Origin: Arachidicoccus rhizosphaerae
GTDB lineage: Bacteria > Bacteroidota > Bacteroidia > Chitinophagales > Chitinophagaceae
Direction: 5' to 3'
Assembly: GCF_900107765.1 (NCBI RefSeq)
Contig: NZ_FNQY01000011.1
Location: 62,001-126,000 of the forward strand
Length of the DNA stretch: 64,000 bases
Both the position numbers and the translations under genes were made by a program. The notes under the pieces are model-generated. The model did no database searches. It saw only the letters and a program-made list of their open reading frames with translations, and was not told where the DNA came from. Below, piece after piece: positions 44,755 to 53,918 of this stretch (its first letter is position 1; each line of letters starts with the position of its first letter).

Positions 44755-45924
44755 ATGGATACTTCTTATTTGTCTCAGTTACATACTTTTTATAAAACCC
44801 AGCTGCTGGAGGACACCATTCCTTTTTGGTTTCCCAGAAGCCTGGATGAACAGTACGGCGGTTTCTTACTGATGCGTGATCAGGACGGCAGCCTGATTGA
44901 TGATGATAAAGCGGTCTGGATCCAGGGGCGCGCTACCTGGCTGCTGGCTACTTTGTACAATACCGTGGCGCCTAAACAGGAGTGGCTGGACGGCGCGGCC
45001 AGCGGTGTTCAGTTTTTACTGGAACATTGTTTTGACAGGGCAGGCAAAATGTATTTTCATGTGGCAAGAAACGGACAGCCCATCCGCATGCGCCGGTATT
45101 TTTTCTCTGAAACTTTTGCGGTGATAGCGCTTGCAGCCTACGCCAAAGCAACCGGCGACGAGCAGATAGCCCAAAAAGCAAGAGATCTTTTCACCCGGTG
45201 CCTGGAATACAGCACCGGGCAAACAGCCATAGCGCCAAAATTTGAGCCCACAAGGCCTGCCAAGGCCATCGGCATCCCGATGATCATGCTCAATACCGCC
45301 CAGCAACTCAGAGAAACCATTGGGGATCCCAGGTGCGATGAGCTGATCAAGGGCTGGATTGCAGAAATCGAGAAAGACTTTGTCAAAGATGATATCCGGT
45401 GCGTCATGGAGCAGGTCGCTCCGGACGGCAGTATCATTGACCATATTGACGGCCGGACGTTAAATCCGGGGCATGCCATTGAAGGGGCCTGGTTTATCTT
45501 GCATGAGGCTAGCTATCAAAATAGTGACCGTTACCTGAGACTCGGCCTTAAAATGCTGGATTATATGTGGGAGAGAGGCTGGGATCAGCAGTATGGCGGC
45601 ATCTTGTATTTTCTGGACGTCTACGGCAAACCGGTCCAGGAATACTGGCAGGACATGAAATTCTGGTGGCCGCAGAACGAAGCGCTGATTGCCACCCTAC
45701 TGGCCTATACCATGACCGGGGAGGATAAATACAAGCAGTGGCATGAATCCCTGCGCCAGTACACGGAAAAATACTTTCACGATCATCAGCATGGAGAGTG
45801 GTTCGGCTATCTGCACAGAGACGGCTCTATCGCCCAGACGGCCAAGGGTAACCTCTTTAAAGGGCCTTTCCATCTGCCCAGACAACAATGGTATTGCATG
45901 CAGCTATTGAGCAGTTTCTTGTAA
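44755..45924 (+). CDS. AGE family N-acylglucosamine 2-epimerase (ManNAc to GlcNAc)
   Basis: This 389-residue (alpha/alpha)6-barrel protein of the AGE/renin-binding family has the substrate-pocket His segments NPGHAIEGAWFILHEA and MKFWWPQNEALIATLLAY, plus YFFSETFAVIALAAYAKA. It is not the small NanE type that acts on ManNAc-6-P. As in Bacteroides, unphosphorylated ManNAc would be turned into GlcNAc, which then needs a kinase. The gene starts 66 nt after the esterase gene. Confidence 0.87.
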   Translation: MDTSYLSQLHTFYKTQLLEDTIPFWFPRSLDEQYGGFLLMRDQDGSLIDDDKAVWIQGRATWLLATLYNTVAPKQEWLDGAASGVQFLLEHCFDRAGKMYFHVARNGQPIRMRRYFFSETFAVIALAAYAKATGDEQIAQKARDLFTRCLEYSTGQTAIAPKFEPTRPAKAIGIPMIMLNTAQQLRETIGDPRCDELIKGWIAEIEKDFVKDDIRCVMEQVAPDGSIIDHIDGRTLNPGHAIEGAWFILHEASYQNSDRYLRLGLKMLDYMWERGWDQQYGGILYFLDVYGKPVQEYWQDMKFWWPQNEALIATLLAYTMTGEDKYKQWHESLRQYTEKYFHDHQHGEWFGYLHRDGSIAQTAKGNLFKGPFHLPRQQWYCMQLLSSFL

Positions 45925-46048
45925 CGCCTTCCTATTGTCAGCAAAAAACAAGATCATGCATCTGCGGTTTGTTCCAGTCTTAATGGCTGGAGCAGCCCTT
46001 TTATAAGACTTCCTATTACATCTCATTTTAAAATGATAAATTCGTATC

Positions 46049-47347
46049 ATGGTTCCACTAAGAATTAGTACAGCAGAGCGACCGCACAGCCCGGTTCGCT
46101 TTGGTTTATTCAAGCGTAAAAAATGCGGACACAGGCTGTCCGGCAGCACAGCACCTGGCCTGATGCTACTTGGCTGCGTAGTTGCGCTGTTTTCCTGCAG
46201 CAACCCGCATAAAACCCATACATCATCCGGCAGCCAGGTCATCTCTGAGACCGTCACTGTCTTTGAGTCCGGCGCACAGGGCTACAAATCCTTCAGGATC
46301 CCTGCCATCATAAAAGCGCCCGACGGCAGCCTGCTGGCCTTTGCAGAAGGCCGCGTTGACGGCGGAGCGGACTTCGGTCATGTTAAAATCGTGGTCAGGT
46401 CCAGTAAAGACCAGGGAGATAGCTGGAGTACCATACGTGTAGCCGCCTCCAATGGTAAATTACAGGCCGGCAATCCGGCACCCATCGTTGACTATACGGA
46501 CCCGGCCTACCCCAAAGGCAGGATATTTCTTTTTTATAACACCGGTAACGTTGATGAAGGGGAAATGCGCAAAAAGCTAGGGGTCAGAGAAGTCTGGTAT
46601 GTTACCTCCACGGACAACGGCAATAGCTGGTCAGCACCTGTGAATATTACGGACCAGACCAGTAAAATAGATCAGCCCCGGTTAAAGACCAGCTGGAATC
46701 ATCCTGAAGACTGGCGTAGTTATGCCAATACACCCGGACACGGGCTGCAGATCCAGACAGGACCTCATAAAGGCCGCCTGTATGTAGCGGCCAATCACTC
46801 CGAGGGGGATCCCAAGGCGGACTTCACCGATTATGTGGCCCATGGATTTTACAGTGACGACCATGGCAAGAGCTTCCACATCAGTGATAACAACGCTTTC
46901 AGGGGTTCTAATGAATCCACGGCAGCGGAAATATCCAATGGACGTTTAATGATGAACAGCAGAGACCAGAGCGGAAGACAGCCTTACCGCATCGTGGCCA
47001 TCAGCAGCGACGCAGGTCAAAGCTGGGACACCACCTATTATGACAAACAGCTGCCGGATCCGGTCTGTGAAGGCGCTATTGTGACCCTGCAATATCAAAA
47101 AAAGCAAAAAGGACATAACATACTTGCTTTTTCCAATGCGGCCAGCAAAACCTCCCGTGACTCCCTCACTTTAAGGATCAGTTATGATGATGGCCTTAGC
47201 TGGAAAGATCATTATTTAATCGACCCCAAAAACACCGCCTACAGCGACCTGGTAGCCCTGGATAAAAATCAGGTCGGGATTTTGTATGAGGCCGAGGGTT
47301 ACCATAAAATCAATTTCAAGAAAGTGAACTGGAAGCATGGACAGTGA
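46049..47347 (+). CDS. nanH: Exo-alpha-sialidase (GH33 neuraminidase), lipoprotein
   Basis: This 432-residue protein has a long N-terminal charged stretch followed by a lipobox (VVALFSCSN, Cys50). The FRIP motif is at 82-85 (YKSFRIPAII), giving the first arginine of the triad. Asp boxes are visible: SSKDQGDSWS, TSTDNGNSWS, YSDDHGKSF, SSDAGQSWD and SYDDGLSWK. NESTAAEI supplies the catalytic Glu region and AYSDLVALD the tyrosine. It releases terminal sialic acid from host glycans at the cell surface. It overlaps the next gene by 4 nt (GTGA), which indicates coupled translation. Confidence 0.93.
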   Translation: MVPLRISTAERPHSPVRFGLFKRKKCGHRLSGSTAPGLMLLGCVVALFSCSNPHKTHTSSGSQVISETVTVFESGAQGYKSFRIPAIIKAPDGSLLAFAEGRVDGGADFGHVKIVVRSSKDQGDSWSTIRVAASNGKLQAGNPAPIVDYTDPAYPKGRIFLFYNTGNVDEGEMRKKLGVREVWYVTSTDNGNSWSAPVNITDQTSKIDQPRLKTSWNHPEDWRSYANTPGHGLQIQTGPHKGRLYVAANHSEGDPKADFTDYVAHGFYSDDHGKSFHISDNNAFRGSNESTAAEISNGRLMMNSRDQSGRQPYRIVAISSDAGQSWDTTYYDKQLPDPVCEGAIVTLQYQKKQKGHNILAFSNAASKTSRDSLTLRISYDDGLSWKDHYLIDPKNTAYSDLVALDKNQVGILYEAEGYHKINFKKVNWKHGQ

Positions 47348-48324
47348 CCGTTCCAATTAAATGTATGATCTCCGCCAGTAAATTAAACAACACCGGATTT
47401 AAGTGGGTACTGATCGGCTTTATTTTTACCCTGCTCTGGTCATCGGCTTCCACGGCCACCAAAATAGGTCTCAAAGTGGCACAGCCGCTGACCATTGCAC
47501 TGATGCGGTTTTTAATCGCCTCAGTGTGCATGTTGATTTATGCGCATATAATCCGGGGTTATCCGCTGCCCGGGGCCAGAGAGTGGAAGAAGATCACTAT
47601 CTATGGTATTTTTAATATCACGATTTATTTAGGGTTATATGTACTGGCCATGAAGGACGTGACTGCCGGCATCGGCGCCCTGGCCATTGCCACCAGCCCC
47701 ATATTTATCGGCCTGTTATCCGTCATTGTATTAAAACAGATCCCTCCGGCAAAAGTCATAGCGGCCTTATTGCTGGGCCTGTTAGGCGTTGTGGTGGCCG
47801 CCTGGCCACTACTGCACGGCACCGGCGTCTCAGTGAAAGGTCTGGTGATTTTGCTGATCGGCATGCTCTCCTATTCTCTGGCCTCCATCTACTTTAATAA
47901 AACGGACTGGCAGGGATTAAAAATTCTTACGATTAACGGTTGGCAGACCCTGATCGGCGGCATGCTGCTATTGCCGTTTTTATGCATGACGTACCATAAA
48001 GAAGCCAATCATTTTACTGCTGACTTCTGGATATCCTCAGGCTGGCTGGCCATTTTTGTATCCATTGCCGCCATTCAGTGCTGGCTGTGGCTGCTTAAAT
48101 CAGCTCCCATAAAAGCAGGCATGTGGCTATATCTCTGCCCTATCTTTGGTTTTATTATTGCAGCAGTATTTATGGATGACCCGCTCTCTTTATATACGCT
48201 GACGGGTGTCGTTATGGTTCTGCTGGCACTGGTGATGGTACGCGGTAAAAGACCCAGGCAAAAAGCGGAGCTACAGCAAAAACAAGCCGAGCTGACGCAT
48301 ACCCAGCAGTCCCTTTCAGAATAA
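47344..48324 (+). CDS. EamA/DMT superfamily transporter in the sialic acid operon
   Basis: This 326-residue protein has ten predicted helices in two EamA repeats and a Gln/Lys-rich C-terminal tail. The start is taken as the GTG overlapping the sialidase stop (GTGA, with GGAAG about 9 nt upstream); the ATG at 47365 is an alternative. The DMT superfamily exports or imports sugars, amino acids and metabolites. A role for an amino-sugar or a breakdown product of sialic acid is suggested only by position. Confidence 0.82.
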   Translation: MTVPIKCMISASKLNNTGFKWVLIGFIFTLLWSSASTATKIGLKVAQPLTIALMRFLIASVCMLIYAHIIRGYPLPGAREWKKITIYGIFNITIYLGLYVLAMKDVTAGIGALAIATSPIFIGLLSVIVLKQIPPAKVIAALLLGLLGVVVAAWPLLHGTGVSVKGLVILLIGMLSYSLASIYFNKTDWQGLKILTINGWQTLIGGMLLLPFLCMTYHKEANHFTADFWISSGWLAIFVSIAAIQCWLWLLKSAPIKAGMWLYLCPIFGFIIAAVFMDDPLSLYTLTGVVMVLLALVMVRGKRPRQKAELQQKQAELTHTQQSLSE

Positions 48325-48337
48325 ATATTTAAAGGTT

Positions 48338-49510
48338 ATGACACAAAAGATAAATTCCGCCGGTAAGCCTGTACTGATCACCCATGCGCTGATCCATACC
48401 GGTTCTGGCAGGCTGGACAGTATCATTGAAGACGGCGCCATACTGATTAAAAATGGTAAAATCCAGGAAGTGTTTGCTTCCGGCAGCCTGCCTTTTACAA
48501 GCGACAACACGGAAATTATTGATCTGCAGGGACGCCGGCTGGCGCCGGCTCTGGTAGACATCCAGATTAATGGCGGCTATCAGCGCTATTTTTCAAAAGA
48601 CCCGGATGAAGCCACCCTGCTGGATATCACCCGTTCCTGTCACGACTACGGCACGCTTCATTTTTTACCCACCTTAATTTCTTCACCTACCAAGGTGATT
48701 ATTCAGGCGATAGGCGCTATCCGCGCTTTTAAAGAAAAATACCCGGAGGCGGGCGTGCTGGGCATGCACCTGGAAGGTCCATTTTTTAACCCTGTTAAAA
48801 GAGGGGCCCATAGCGCCTCTATCGTCCGCAAGCCCACGGATCAGGAACTGGAGACCATTGTAAAAGAAGGCCGGGATATCATAAAAGTCATGACCCTGGC
48901 TCCGGAAATGTTTACCGACGACCAGCTGCGCTTTTTAATGGATCAGGGCATACTTTTATCTGCCGGTCACTCTGATATGAGTTATGAACAGGCCATGCAC
49001 TATTTTGATCTGGGCATCAACCTGGTCACCCATTTATACAATGCCATGTCAGGATTCAGTCCCAGAACACCGGGCTTTTCGGGCGCCGCTCTGGAAAGAA
49101 AAGGAGTCTGGGCACCTATAATCCTGGATGGTCATCATGTTCATTACGGCGCTGCCAGACTTGCCCACCAGGCCAAAGGCGAGCAGCTCTTTTTGATTAC
49201 GGACAGCAGCTTTCTGGGCCGCAGGGTCCGGGAATTCACCTGGGCTGATTTTGACGCCAAAATGACGGATGGCACCTACCGCAATAAGGAAGGCAATCTG
49301 GCAGGAGCCGCTATTTCAATGGTCGAAGCCTTGCAAAATGCCTTAAACCATCTACCCGTGACGGAGCCGCAGGCGCTGGCCATGGCCACCAGCCGCCCGG
49401 CAAAAGCGCTGGGACTCGACCGGCAGGTAGGCTATATAGCCCCTGGCTATCCGGCCCGGTTCTGCGTATATGACGCCGGATTTAACAACCTGGAGCCCCT
49501 GGTTGTATAA
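48338..49510 (+). CDS. nagA: N-acetylglucosamine-6-phosphate deacetylase
   Basis: This 390-residue amidohydrolase yields glucosamine-6-phosphate and acetate. It has the NagA signatures HLEGPFFNP (metal ligand Glu146), LLSAGHSDMSYEQ (His211), LVTHLYNAMSGF (His232) and FLITDSSFLG, with the catalytic Asp289. The substrate would come from GlcNAc after phosphorylation. It lies 13 nt after the EamA gene and is the last gene of the operon, followed by a perfect 22-bp hairpin terminator. The nagB deaminase is not in the window. Confidence 0.92.
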   Translation: MTQKINSAGKPVLITHALIHTGSGRLDSIIEDGAILIKNGKIQEVFASGSLPFTSDNTEIIDLQGRRLAPALVDIQINGGYQRYFSKDPDEATLLDITRSCHDYGTLHFLPTLISSPTKVIIQAIGAIRAFKEKYPEAGVLGMHLEGPFFNPVKRGAHSASIVRKPTDQELETIVKEGRDIIKVMTLAPEMFTDDQLRFLMDQGILLSAGHSDMSYEQAMHYFDLGINLVTHLYNAMSGFSPRTPGFSGAALERKGVWAPIILDGHHVHYGAARLAHQAKGEQLFLITDSSFLGRRVREFTWADFDAKMTDGTYRNKEGNLAGAAISMVEALQNALNHLPVTEPQALAMATSRPAKALGLDRQVGYIAPGYPARFCVYDAGFNNLEPLVV

Positions 49511-49549
49511 AAAGCCTCATTGAGGGTAAACAGCATAACGGTACAACAT

Positions 49550-49596
49550 AAAAAATCCTGATCCATATTGACTGTCAATATGGATCAGGATTTTTT
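49550..49596 (+). terminator. Strong terminator of the sialic acid operon
   Basis: A perfect 22-bp stem (arm AAAAAATCCTGATCC... at 49550-49571, its complement at 49575-49596) encloses a 3-nt loop and has A/T runs on both sides. It is bidirectional and also serves the convergent TPR gene. Confidence 0.95.
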
Positions 49597-49616
49597 AATG
49601 CAGTATTACCCCTTGT

Positions 49617-50630
49617 TTAATTATGGGCGTAGTACTCGCCTTTGGGCACTTTAAACATGGAGGATTTCTGGAATTTGCTGAATTCTTTAATCAGACCATC
49701 ATGCATATGCCCCCAGTTACTGAAACGGCTGGGATTATAAGAAGCAAACAGCCACTGATTATAGGCCTCAAAAATACCCAGTTTTAAGAGCTGCTGTTGT
49801 CTGTCAAAGAGTTTAAACGGAAAGTTTTTCGCATTGTCGCTATTGAACCAACTCACAATGAACTGTCCTCTTAAAGCATACAGGCTTTCCGGGGTCACGC
49901 CGCCGGATACCATATCCTGGAACTGCTGTAATGTTGTAGCCACCGCCTTTTCAAAATCCTGCCCATTATCAACATAGTTTTGTAATACGGCAGGGGTTGC
50001 AAATAATGCAGCATACTGATCCGTCACTACTGTACGGATTTCTGATGTTCTGCCGGAAAAAGATTCAAAATTGATGAACATTTCTCCGTACAGCACACTC
50101 CATAGCGGGTTAGCGTGTTCGGCATAGAACTTCGCCAGAAAATAATAATTACTACTGATAGAAGGGCCTACTTCAATACCTTTCTCCCAGGCGTCTTTCG
50201 CCTGAGGTGCTTTTTTATTCTGATTGAGCGCATCGCCCAGTTCTGCATACAGCAGGCTGTTTTCCGGATATTTAGCTACGGCCTGACTGTACACTTTTTC
50301 AGCTTCCGCATATTTGGAATCTGCCCGGTAAGCGGACCCTAATATCTGATAACACTGCTCATCCGCATCCGGGCTGGCAATCAGCTGTTTGCCGGCCTCA
50401 ATGGCTTTAAAGTAATCTTTTTTCCAGGTATTAATAGAGGCCTCGTCTTTTAATAGGCTCAGATTATCCGGATAACTTTGTCTGGCCACTGCTATAATGG
50501 AAAGCGCTTTATCCAGATCGCCATCCTTAGCCTTATCCATGGCCTGTTTATGGGCGTCTACGACACCCGCCTGTCCAAAGGATACCAAGGCGCCTAATAA
50601 AAGCATAGGTAATACCAGTAATTTCTTCAT
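49617..50630 (-). CDS. Secreted tetratricopeptide-repeat protein
   Basis: This 337-residue protein has a signal peptide (MKKLLVLPMLLLGALVSFGQ). It has TPR-type helical pairs in residues about 30-185 (CYQILGSAYRADSKYAEAEKVYSQAV, LLYAELGDALNQNKKAPQAKDAWEKGIE) and a C-terminal helical part of about 150 residues without a known motif. It is probably a periplasmic scaffold or chaperone-like protein. It is convergent with nagA and shares its terminator. Upstream on the same strand lies DUF1015, 45 nt away. Confidence 0.78.
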   Translation of the reverse strand: MKKLLVLPMLLLGALVSFGQAGVVDAHKQAMDKAKDGDLDKALSIIAVARQSYPDNLSLLKDEASINTWKKDYFKAIEAGKQLIASPDADEQCYQILGSAYRADSKYAEAEKVYSQAVAKYPENSLLYAELGDALNQNKKAPQAKDAWEKGIEVGPSISSNYYFLAKFYAEHANPLWSVLYGEMFINFESFSGRTSEIRTVVTDQYAALFATPAVLQNYVDNGQDFEKAVATTLQQFQDMVSGGVTPESLYALRGQFIVSWFNSDNAKNFPFKLFDRQQQLLKLGIFEAYNQWLFASYNPSRFSNWGHMHDGLIKEFSKFQKSSMFKVPKGEYYAHN

Positions 50631-50675
50631 AATGTTCTATTGATGTTAAAAGATTGAATTTTAAGTTGTTACTTA

Positions 50676-51908
50676 TTATTTAATCAGGTGCGTCAGTAAC
50701 CCGTCCCGTAATTTAGGTTCAAACCAGGTGCTTTTCGGAGGCATTACATTGCCACTGTCCGCAATTGCAAATAACTGCTGGATGTCTACCGGATACAAAC
50801 TAAATGCCAGAACCATCTCCCCAGCGTCTACACGGGCTGTCAGCCCCTCCAGACCACGGATGCCCCCCACAAAATCAATTCTCTTATCAGTACGCTGATC
50901 CAGGATGCCTAAAATCGGACCCAGCACATTTTTTTGCAAAACACTGATATCCAGTACACCTACCGGATCCTGCTCATCAAAACTACCGGGTTTGGCCACC
51001 AGTTCATACCATGTATGATCGATATAAAGTCCGATATGATGCAGCGCAGCAGGCTTTACAGGCTGCACGCTCGGGGTCACCGTAAAGTTGGCGGATAATT
51101 TTTCTAAAAATTCTGTGGTAGTCAGGCCATTCAAATCCGTGATCACCCTGTTATAATCCAGGATCTGAAGTTCGCTGGCAGGGAATAAAGTGGTCAGAAA
51201 ATAATCCGATGCAGGCGTCTTTGCGGCGCCCAGTCCTTTACGGACCTTGGCTGCGGAAGCTGCCCGGTGGTGACCGTCCGCAATATAGGTTTCAGGCACC
51301 TGCTTTTCAAAGATATCTGTAATCTGCCGGATGGTTTGCGGGTTGTCTACCAGCCAGACGCTGTGACGAATCCCGTCATCTGCCACAAAATCATAAATGG
51401 CGGTGTGCGCATCCTTCCACTGACTGATCAGTTCATTTAATACCGGCACATCTCTATAGGCCAGAAAAACATTCCCTGTCTGAGCCCCGGTAATGGTAAT
51501 ATGATTGATACGATCCTGTTCTTTTTCCGGACGGGTAAATTCATGTTTTTTAATCACGTCCTGTTCATAATCATCCACGGAACTCACCGCCACAAGACCG
51601 GTCTGGCTTTTACCATTCATTACCAGCTGATAAATATAATAAGCCGGCGACGCCTCCTGCACTAAAATGTGATTATCGATAAAGGCCTTCAGATTTTCTT
51701 TTGCCTTTTCATAAACGGACGGGTCATGAATGTCTACTGATTCCGGCAGGTCTATTTCACTTTTGGTAATATGTAAAAAAGACGCGGTGTTTTCGGCAGC
51801 CTCTTTTTTTGCTTCCTCCCGGTTCAATACATCATAAGGTCTGCTCGCTACGCCTGCGGCAAAATTTTCCGCAGGTCTTAAAGCGTTGAAAGGTTGTATT
51901 TTACTCAT
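50676..51908 (-). CDS. DUF1015 family protein
   Basis: This 410-residue cytoplasmic protein begins MSKIQPFNALRPAENFAAGVASRPYDVLNREEA, the typical DUF1015 opening. It contains YIADGHHRAASA near 230, the most conserved family motif. DUF1015 is often annotated as related to a HTH regulator or SpoOJ-like protein, but no function is established. In Bacteroidota the gene often accompanies serC and serA, and here it follows serC. A 12-bp hairpin lies in the 94-nt gap between them. Confidence 0.88.
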   Translation of the reverse strand: MSKIQPFNALRPAENFAAGVASRPYDVLNREEAKKEAAENTASFLHITKSEIDLPESVDIHDPSVYEKAKENLKAFIDNHILVQEASPAYYIYQLVMNGKSQTGLVAVSSVDDYEQDVIKKHEFTRPEKEQDRINHITITGAQTGNVFLAYRDVPVLNELISQWKDAHTAIYDFVADDGIRHSVWLVDNPQTIRQITDIFEKQVPETYIADGHHRAASAAKVRKGLGAAKTPASDYFLTTLFPASELQILDYNRVITDLNGLTTTEFLEKLSANFTVTPSVQPVKPAALHHIGLYIDHTWYELVAKPGSFDEQDPVGVLDISVLQKNVLGPILGILDQRTDKRIDFVGGIRGLEGLTARVDAGEMVLAFSLYPVDIQQLFAIADSGNVMPPKSTWFEPKLRDGLLTHLIK

Positions 51909-51924
51909 ACTCTTTTATAATTGC

Positions 51925-51953
51925 GCTGTATCCGGATTCATTCCGGATACAGC
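51925..51953 (-). other. 12-bp perfect hairpin between serC and DUF1015 gene
   Basis: GCTGTATCCGGA and TCCGGATACAGC flank a 5-nt loop. There is no T-run after it on the minus strand, so it is not a classic terminator. An RNA-processing or stability hairpin inside the operon is more likely. Confidence 0.6.
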
Positions 51954-52002
51954 AGCTAAATGATTCAAAAACAGGATTGCTCCTTTAGGATGAACAATTA
52001 TT

Positions 52003-53076
52003 TTATTTGTTGGCCTGATTAAATTTCTCCATCAGATCCACCAGTGCCTGAACGCTGGACAGTGGCATAGCGTTATACATGGAAACGCGCAGTCCGCCCA
52101 CACTTCTGTGCCCTTTGACCCCTACCATTGCGTTTTCTTTACAAAGTTCCAAGAACGGTGCTTCTAAATCTTTATTGCTGGTGGTAAAAGTGGCATTCAT
52201 TAAAGACCGGTCCTGCTTGTCTACAATCGGCGTAAATACCTCCAGATTGTCCAGTGCACTATAGAATAAGTCGGCCCGCTGCTTCGCTCTTTTTTCCATT
52301 TCTGCAAGTCCGCCCTGCTCTTTAATCCAGCGCATGGTTAACATGGACACGTATACGGCAAACACCGGCGGCGTATTAAGCATGGATTCTGCCTTAATAT
52401 GGCCCTCATAATCTAAAATCGGAGAGATATTTCTACCGGTCTTACCCAGCATATCTTTTTTGATAGCCACGATGGTCGTACCTGCCGCCCCTGCATTTTT
52501 TTGTGCCCCTGCATAAATCAAGGCATGTTTGTCAAAGGCAACGGGTCTGGAAAAAATATCACTGCTCATATCGGCAATAAGCGGTGTCTGTCCCGCTTCC
52601 GGAAGGGTATGCCACTGCGTTCCTTCTACCGTATTATTGCTGGTATAATGTAAATAGCTGCTGCCATCAGGCACTGAGAAAGTTTTCTGGATATAGCTGT
52701 GATTGCGATCAGAAGTATCGCCGATAACATCCGCCTGTCCGAAAACAGAAGCCTCTTTAATGGCCTTTGAGCCCCAGATACCGTTTTTGATATAGGCCGC
52801 ATGTCCGCCCACAGGCAACAGATTAAGCGGGACCTGCATAAATTGCGTAGTCGCACCACCTTGCAAAAATAGGACGCTATAGGTATCGTCCAGTCCCATT
52901 AATTCTTTAACCAGCGATCTGCCCTCCTCAATAACTTCTGTAAACCAAGGAGTTCTGTGTCCAATTTCCAGGATGGACAAACCCAGGCCATTAAAATCTA
53001 TAACGGCTTCGCTGGCCCGTCTGAGCACTTCGTCTGGAAGGATAGACGGTCCTGAATTAAAATTGTGCCTTTTCAT
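52003..53076 (-). CDS. serC: Phosphoserine aminotransferase
   Basis: This 357-residue class V PLP enzyme of serine (and pyridoxal phosphate) synthesis opens with HNFNSGPSILPDEVLRRASE, has the FLQGGATTQFMQVPLNLL cofactor segment, and carries the lysine in LIYAGAQKNAGAAGTTIVAIKKDM (about 195). The C-terminal GHRSVGGLRVSMYNAMP is the family signature. It lies upstream of DUF1015 on the same strand. serA, which often sits between them, is absent. Confidence 0.95.
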   Translation of the reverse strand: MKRHNFNSGPSILPDEVLRRASEAVIDFNGLGLSILEIGHRTPWFTEVIEEGRSLVKELMGLDDTYSVLFLQGGATTQFMQVPLNLLPVGGHAAYIKNGIWGSKAIKEASVFGQADVIGDTSDRNHSYIQKTFSVPDGSSYLHYTSNNTVEGTQWHTLPEAGQTPLIADMSSDIFSRPVAFDKHALIYAGAQKNAGAAGTTIVAIKKDMLGKTGRNISPILDYEGHIKAESMLNTPPVFAVYVSMLTMRWIKEQGGLAEMEKRAKQRADLFYSALDNLEVFTPIVDKQDRSLMNATFTTSNKDLEAPFLELCKENAMVGVKGHRSVGGLRVSMYNAMPLSSVQALVDLMEKFNQANK

Positions 53077-53192
53077 TACTGAAAAATGTTTAAATGATGA
53101 TCTGATGATAGATTTTGAGGCGGAAAGTTACGAGAAATGCCTGACCTTACCATATTAGGAGCCGGGAACTTCTAAATATGACAGAGACTGGC

Positions 53193-53242
53193 AAAAAAAA
53201 GCCGGAAAACACGTTTATTACAAACAGTTGTTTTCCGGCTTT
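53193..53242 (-). terminator. Terminator after engB
   Basis: Read on the minus strand, AAAGCCGGAAAACA pairs with its complement over a 17-nt loop and is followed by T residues, about 28 nt past the engB stop codon. Confidence 0.85.
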
Positions 53243-53269
53243 GGGTATTATTTGAATAATATAGTCCGC

Positions 53270-53914
53270 TTAAGACTTGGTCGCCTCCTCAACAAACTGA
53301 TCATTTAAGGAGTCTATTAATTCCAATACCTCGTCCCGTCCCGCTTTTTTAGTAGCACTGGTTACGATCACCTGAGGCAGGAACTGCCAGCTGGTCTTTA
53401 ACTCTTCCAAAAAGAGCTCAACGTTGCGTTTCACCACACCGGGTTTTTCTTTATCCGATTTGGTATACACCAGGGTAAAAGGAATCTGCCAGTGTCCTAA
53501 CGCCATAACGAACTCCAGATCAATAGCCTGGGGCTTATGTCTTGCATCAATCAACACAAACAGATGCATCAGGTTTTGCCGGCCCGAGATATACTCTTCA
53601 ATCATTTTAGACCAGGCCTTTCTGGACTTTTGAGCCACTTTAGCATAACCGTAACCCGGCAAATCCACCAGATACCAGTTAAACTTAGGTCCTTTTTCCT
53701 TTTGGCTGCTCTCAATGGCAAAATGATTGATCATCTGCGTTTTGCCAGGTGTGGCAGAAGTCTTGGCCAGGGACTGCCGCTGACAAAGCATATTGATTAA
53801 TGAGGACTTGCCTACATTGCTTCTGCCTATAAAGGCGTATTCCGGACGATCCGGTGCCGGACATTTTTGCCAGGTCGGGCTGGAAATCAGATAGGACGCG
53901 TTTTTTATTACCAT
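53270..53914 (-). CDS. engB: Ribosome biogenesis GTPase YihA/EngB (YsxC)
   Basis: The protein is 214 residues from the ATG at 53914 (MVIKNASYLISSP); a TTG start 27 nt upstream is unlikely. It has the P-loop GRSNVGKSS (about 28-36), a switch region with TPGKTQMINHF, the DLPGYGYAK G3 motif, TKSDK (G4) and TSATKK (G5). The YihA family helps 50S subunit assembly. A TATCTTTG box lies 4 nt before the ATG with no Shine-Dalgarno sequence, so the mRNA may be leaderless. Confidence 0.95.
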   Translation of the reverse strand: MVIKNASYLISSPTWQKCPAPDRPEYAFIGRSNVGKSSLINMLCQRQSLAKTSATPGKTQMINHFAIESSQKEKGPKFNWYLVDLPGYGYAKVAQKSRKAWSKMIEEYISGRQNLMHLFVLIDARHKPQAIDLEFVMALGHWQIPFTLVYTKSDKEKPGVVKRNVELFLEELKTSWQFLPQVIVTSATKKAGRDEVLELIDSLNDQFVEEATKS

Positions 53915-53918
53915 GGGG

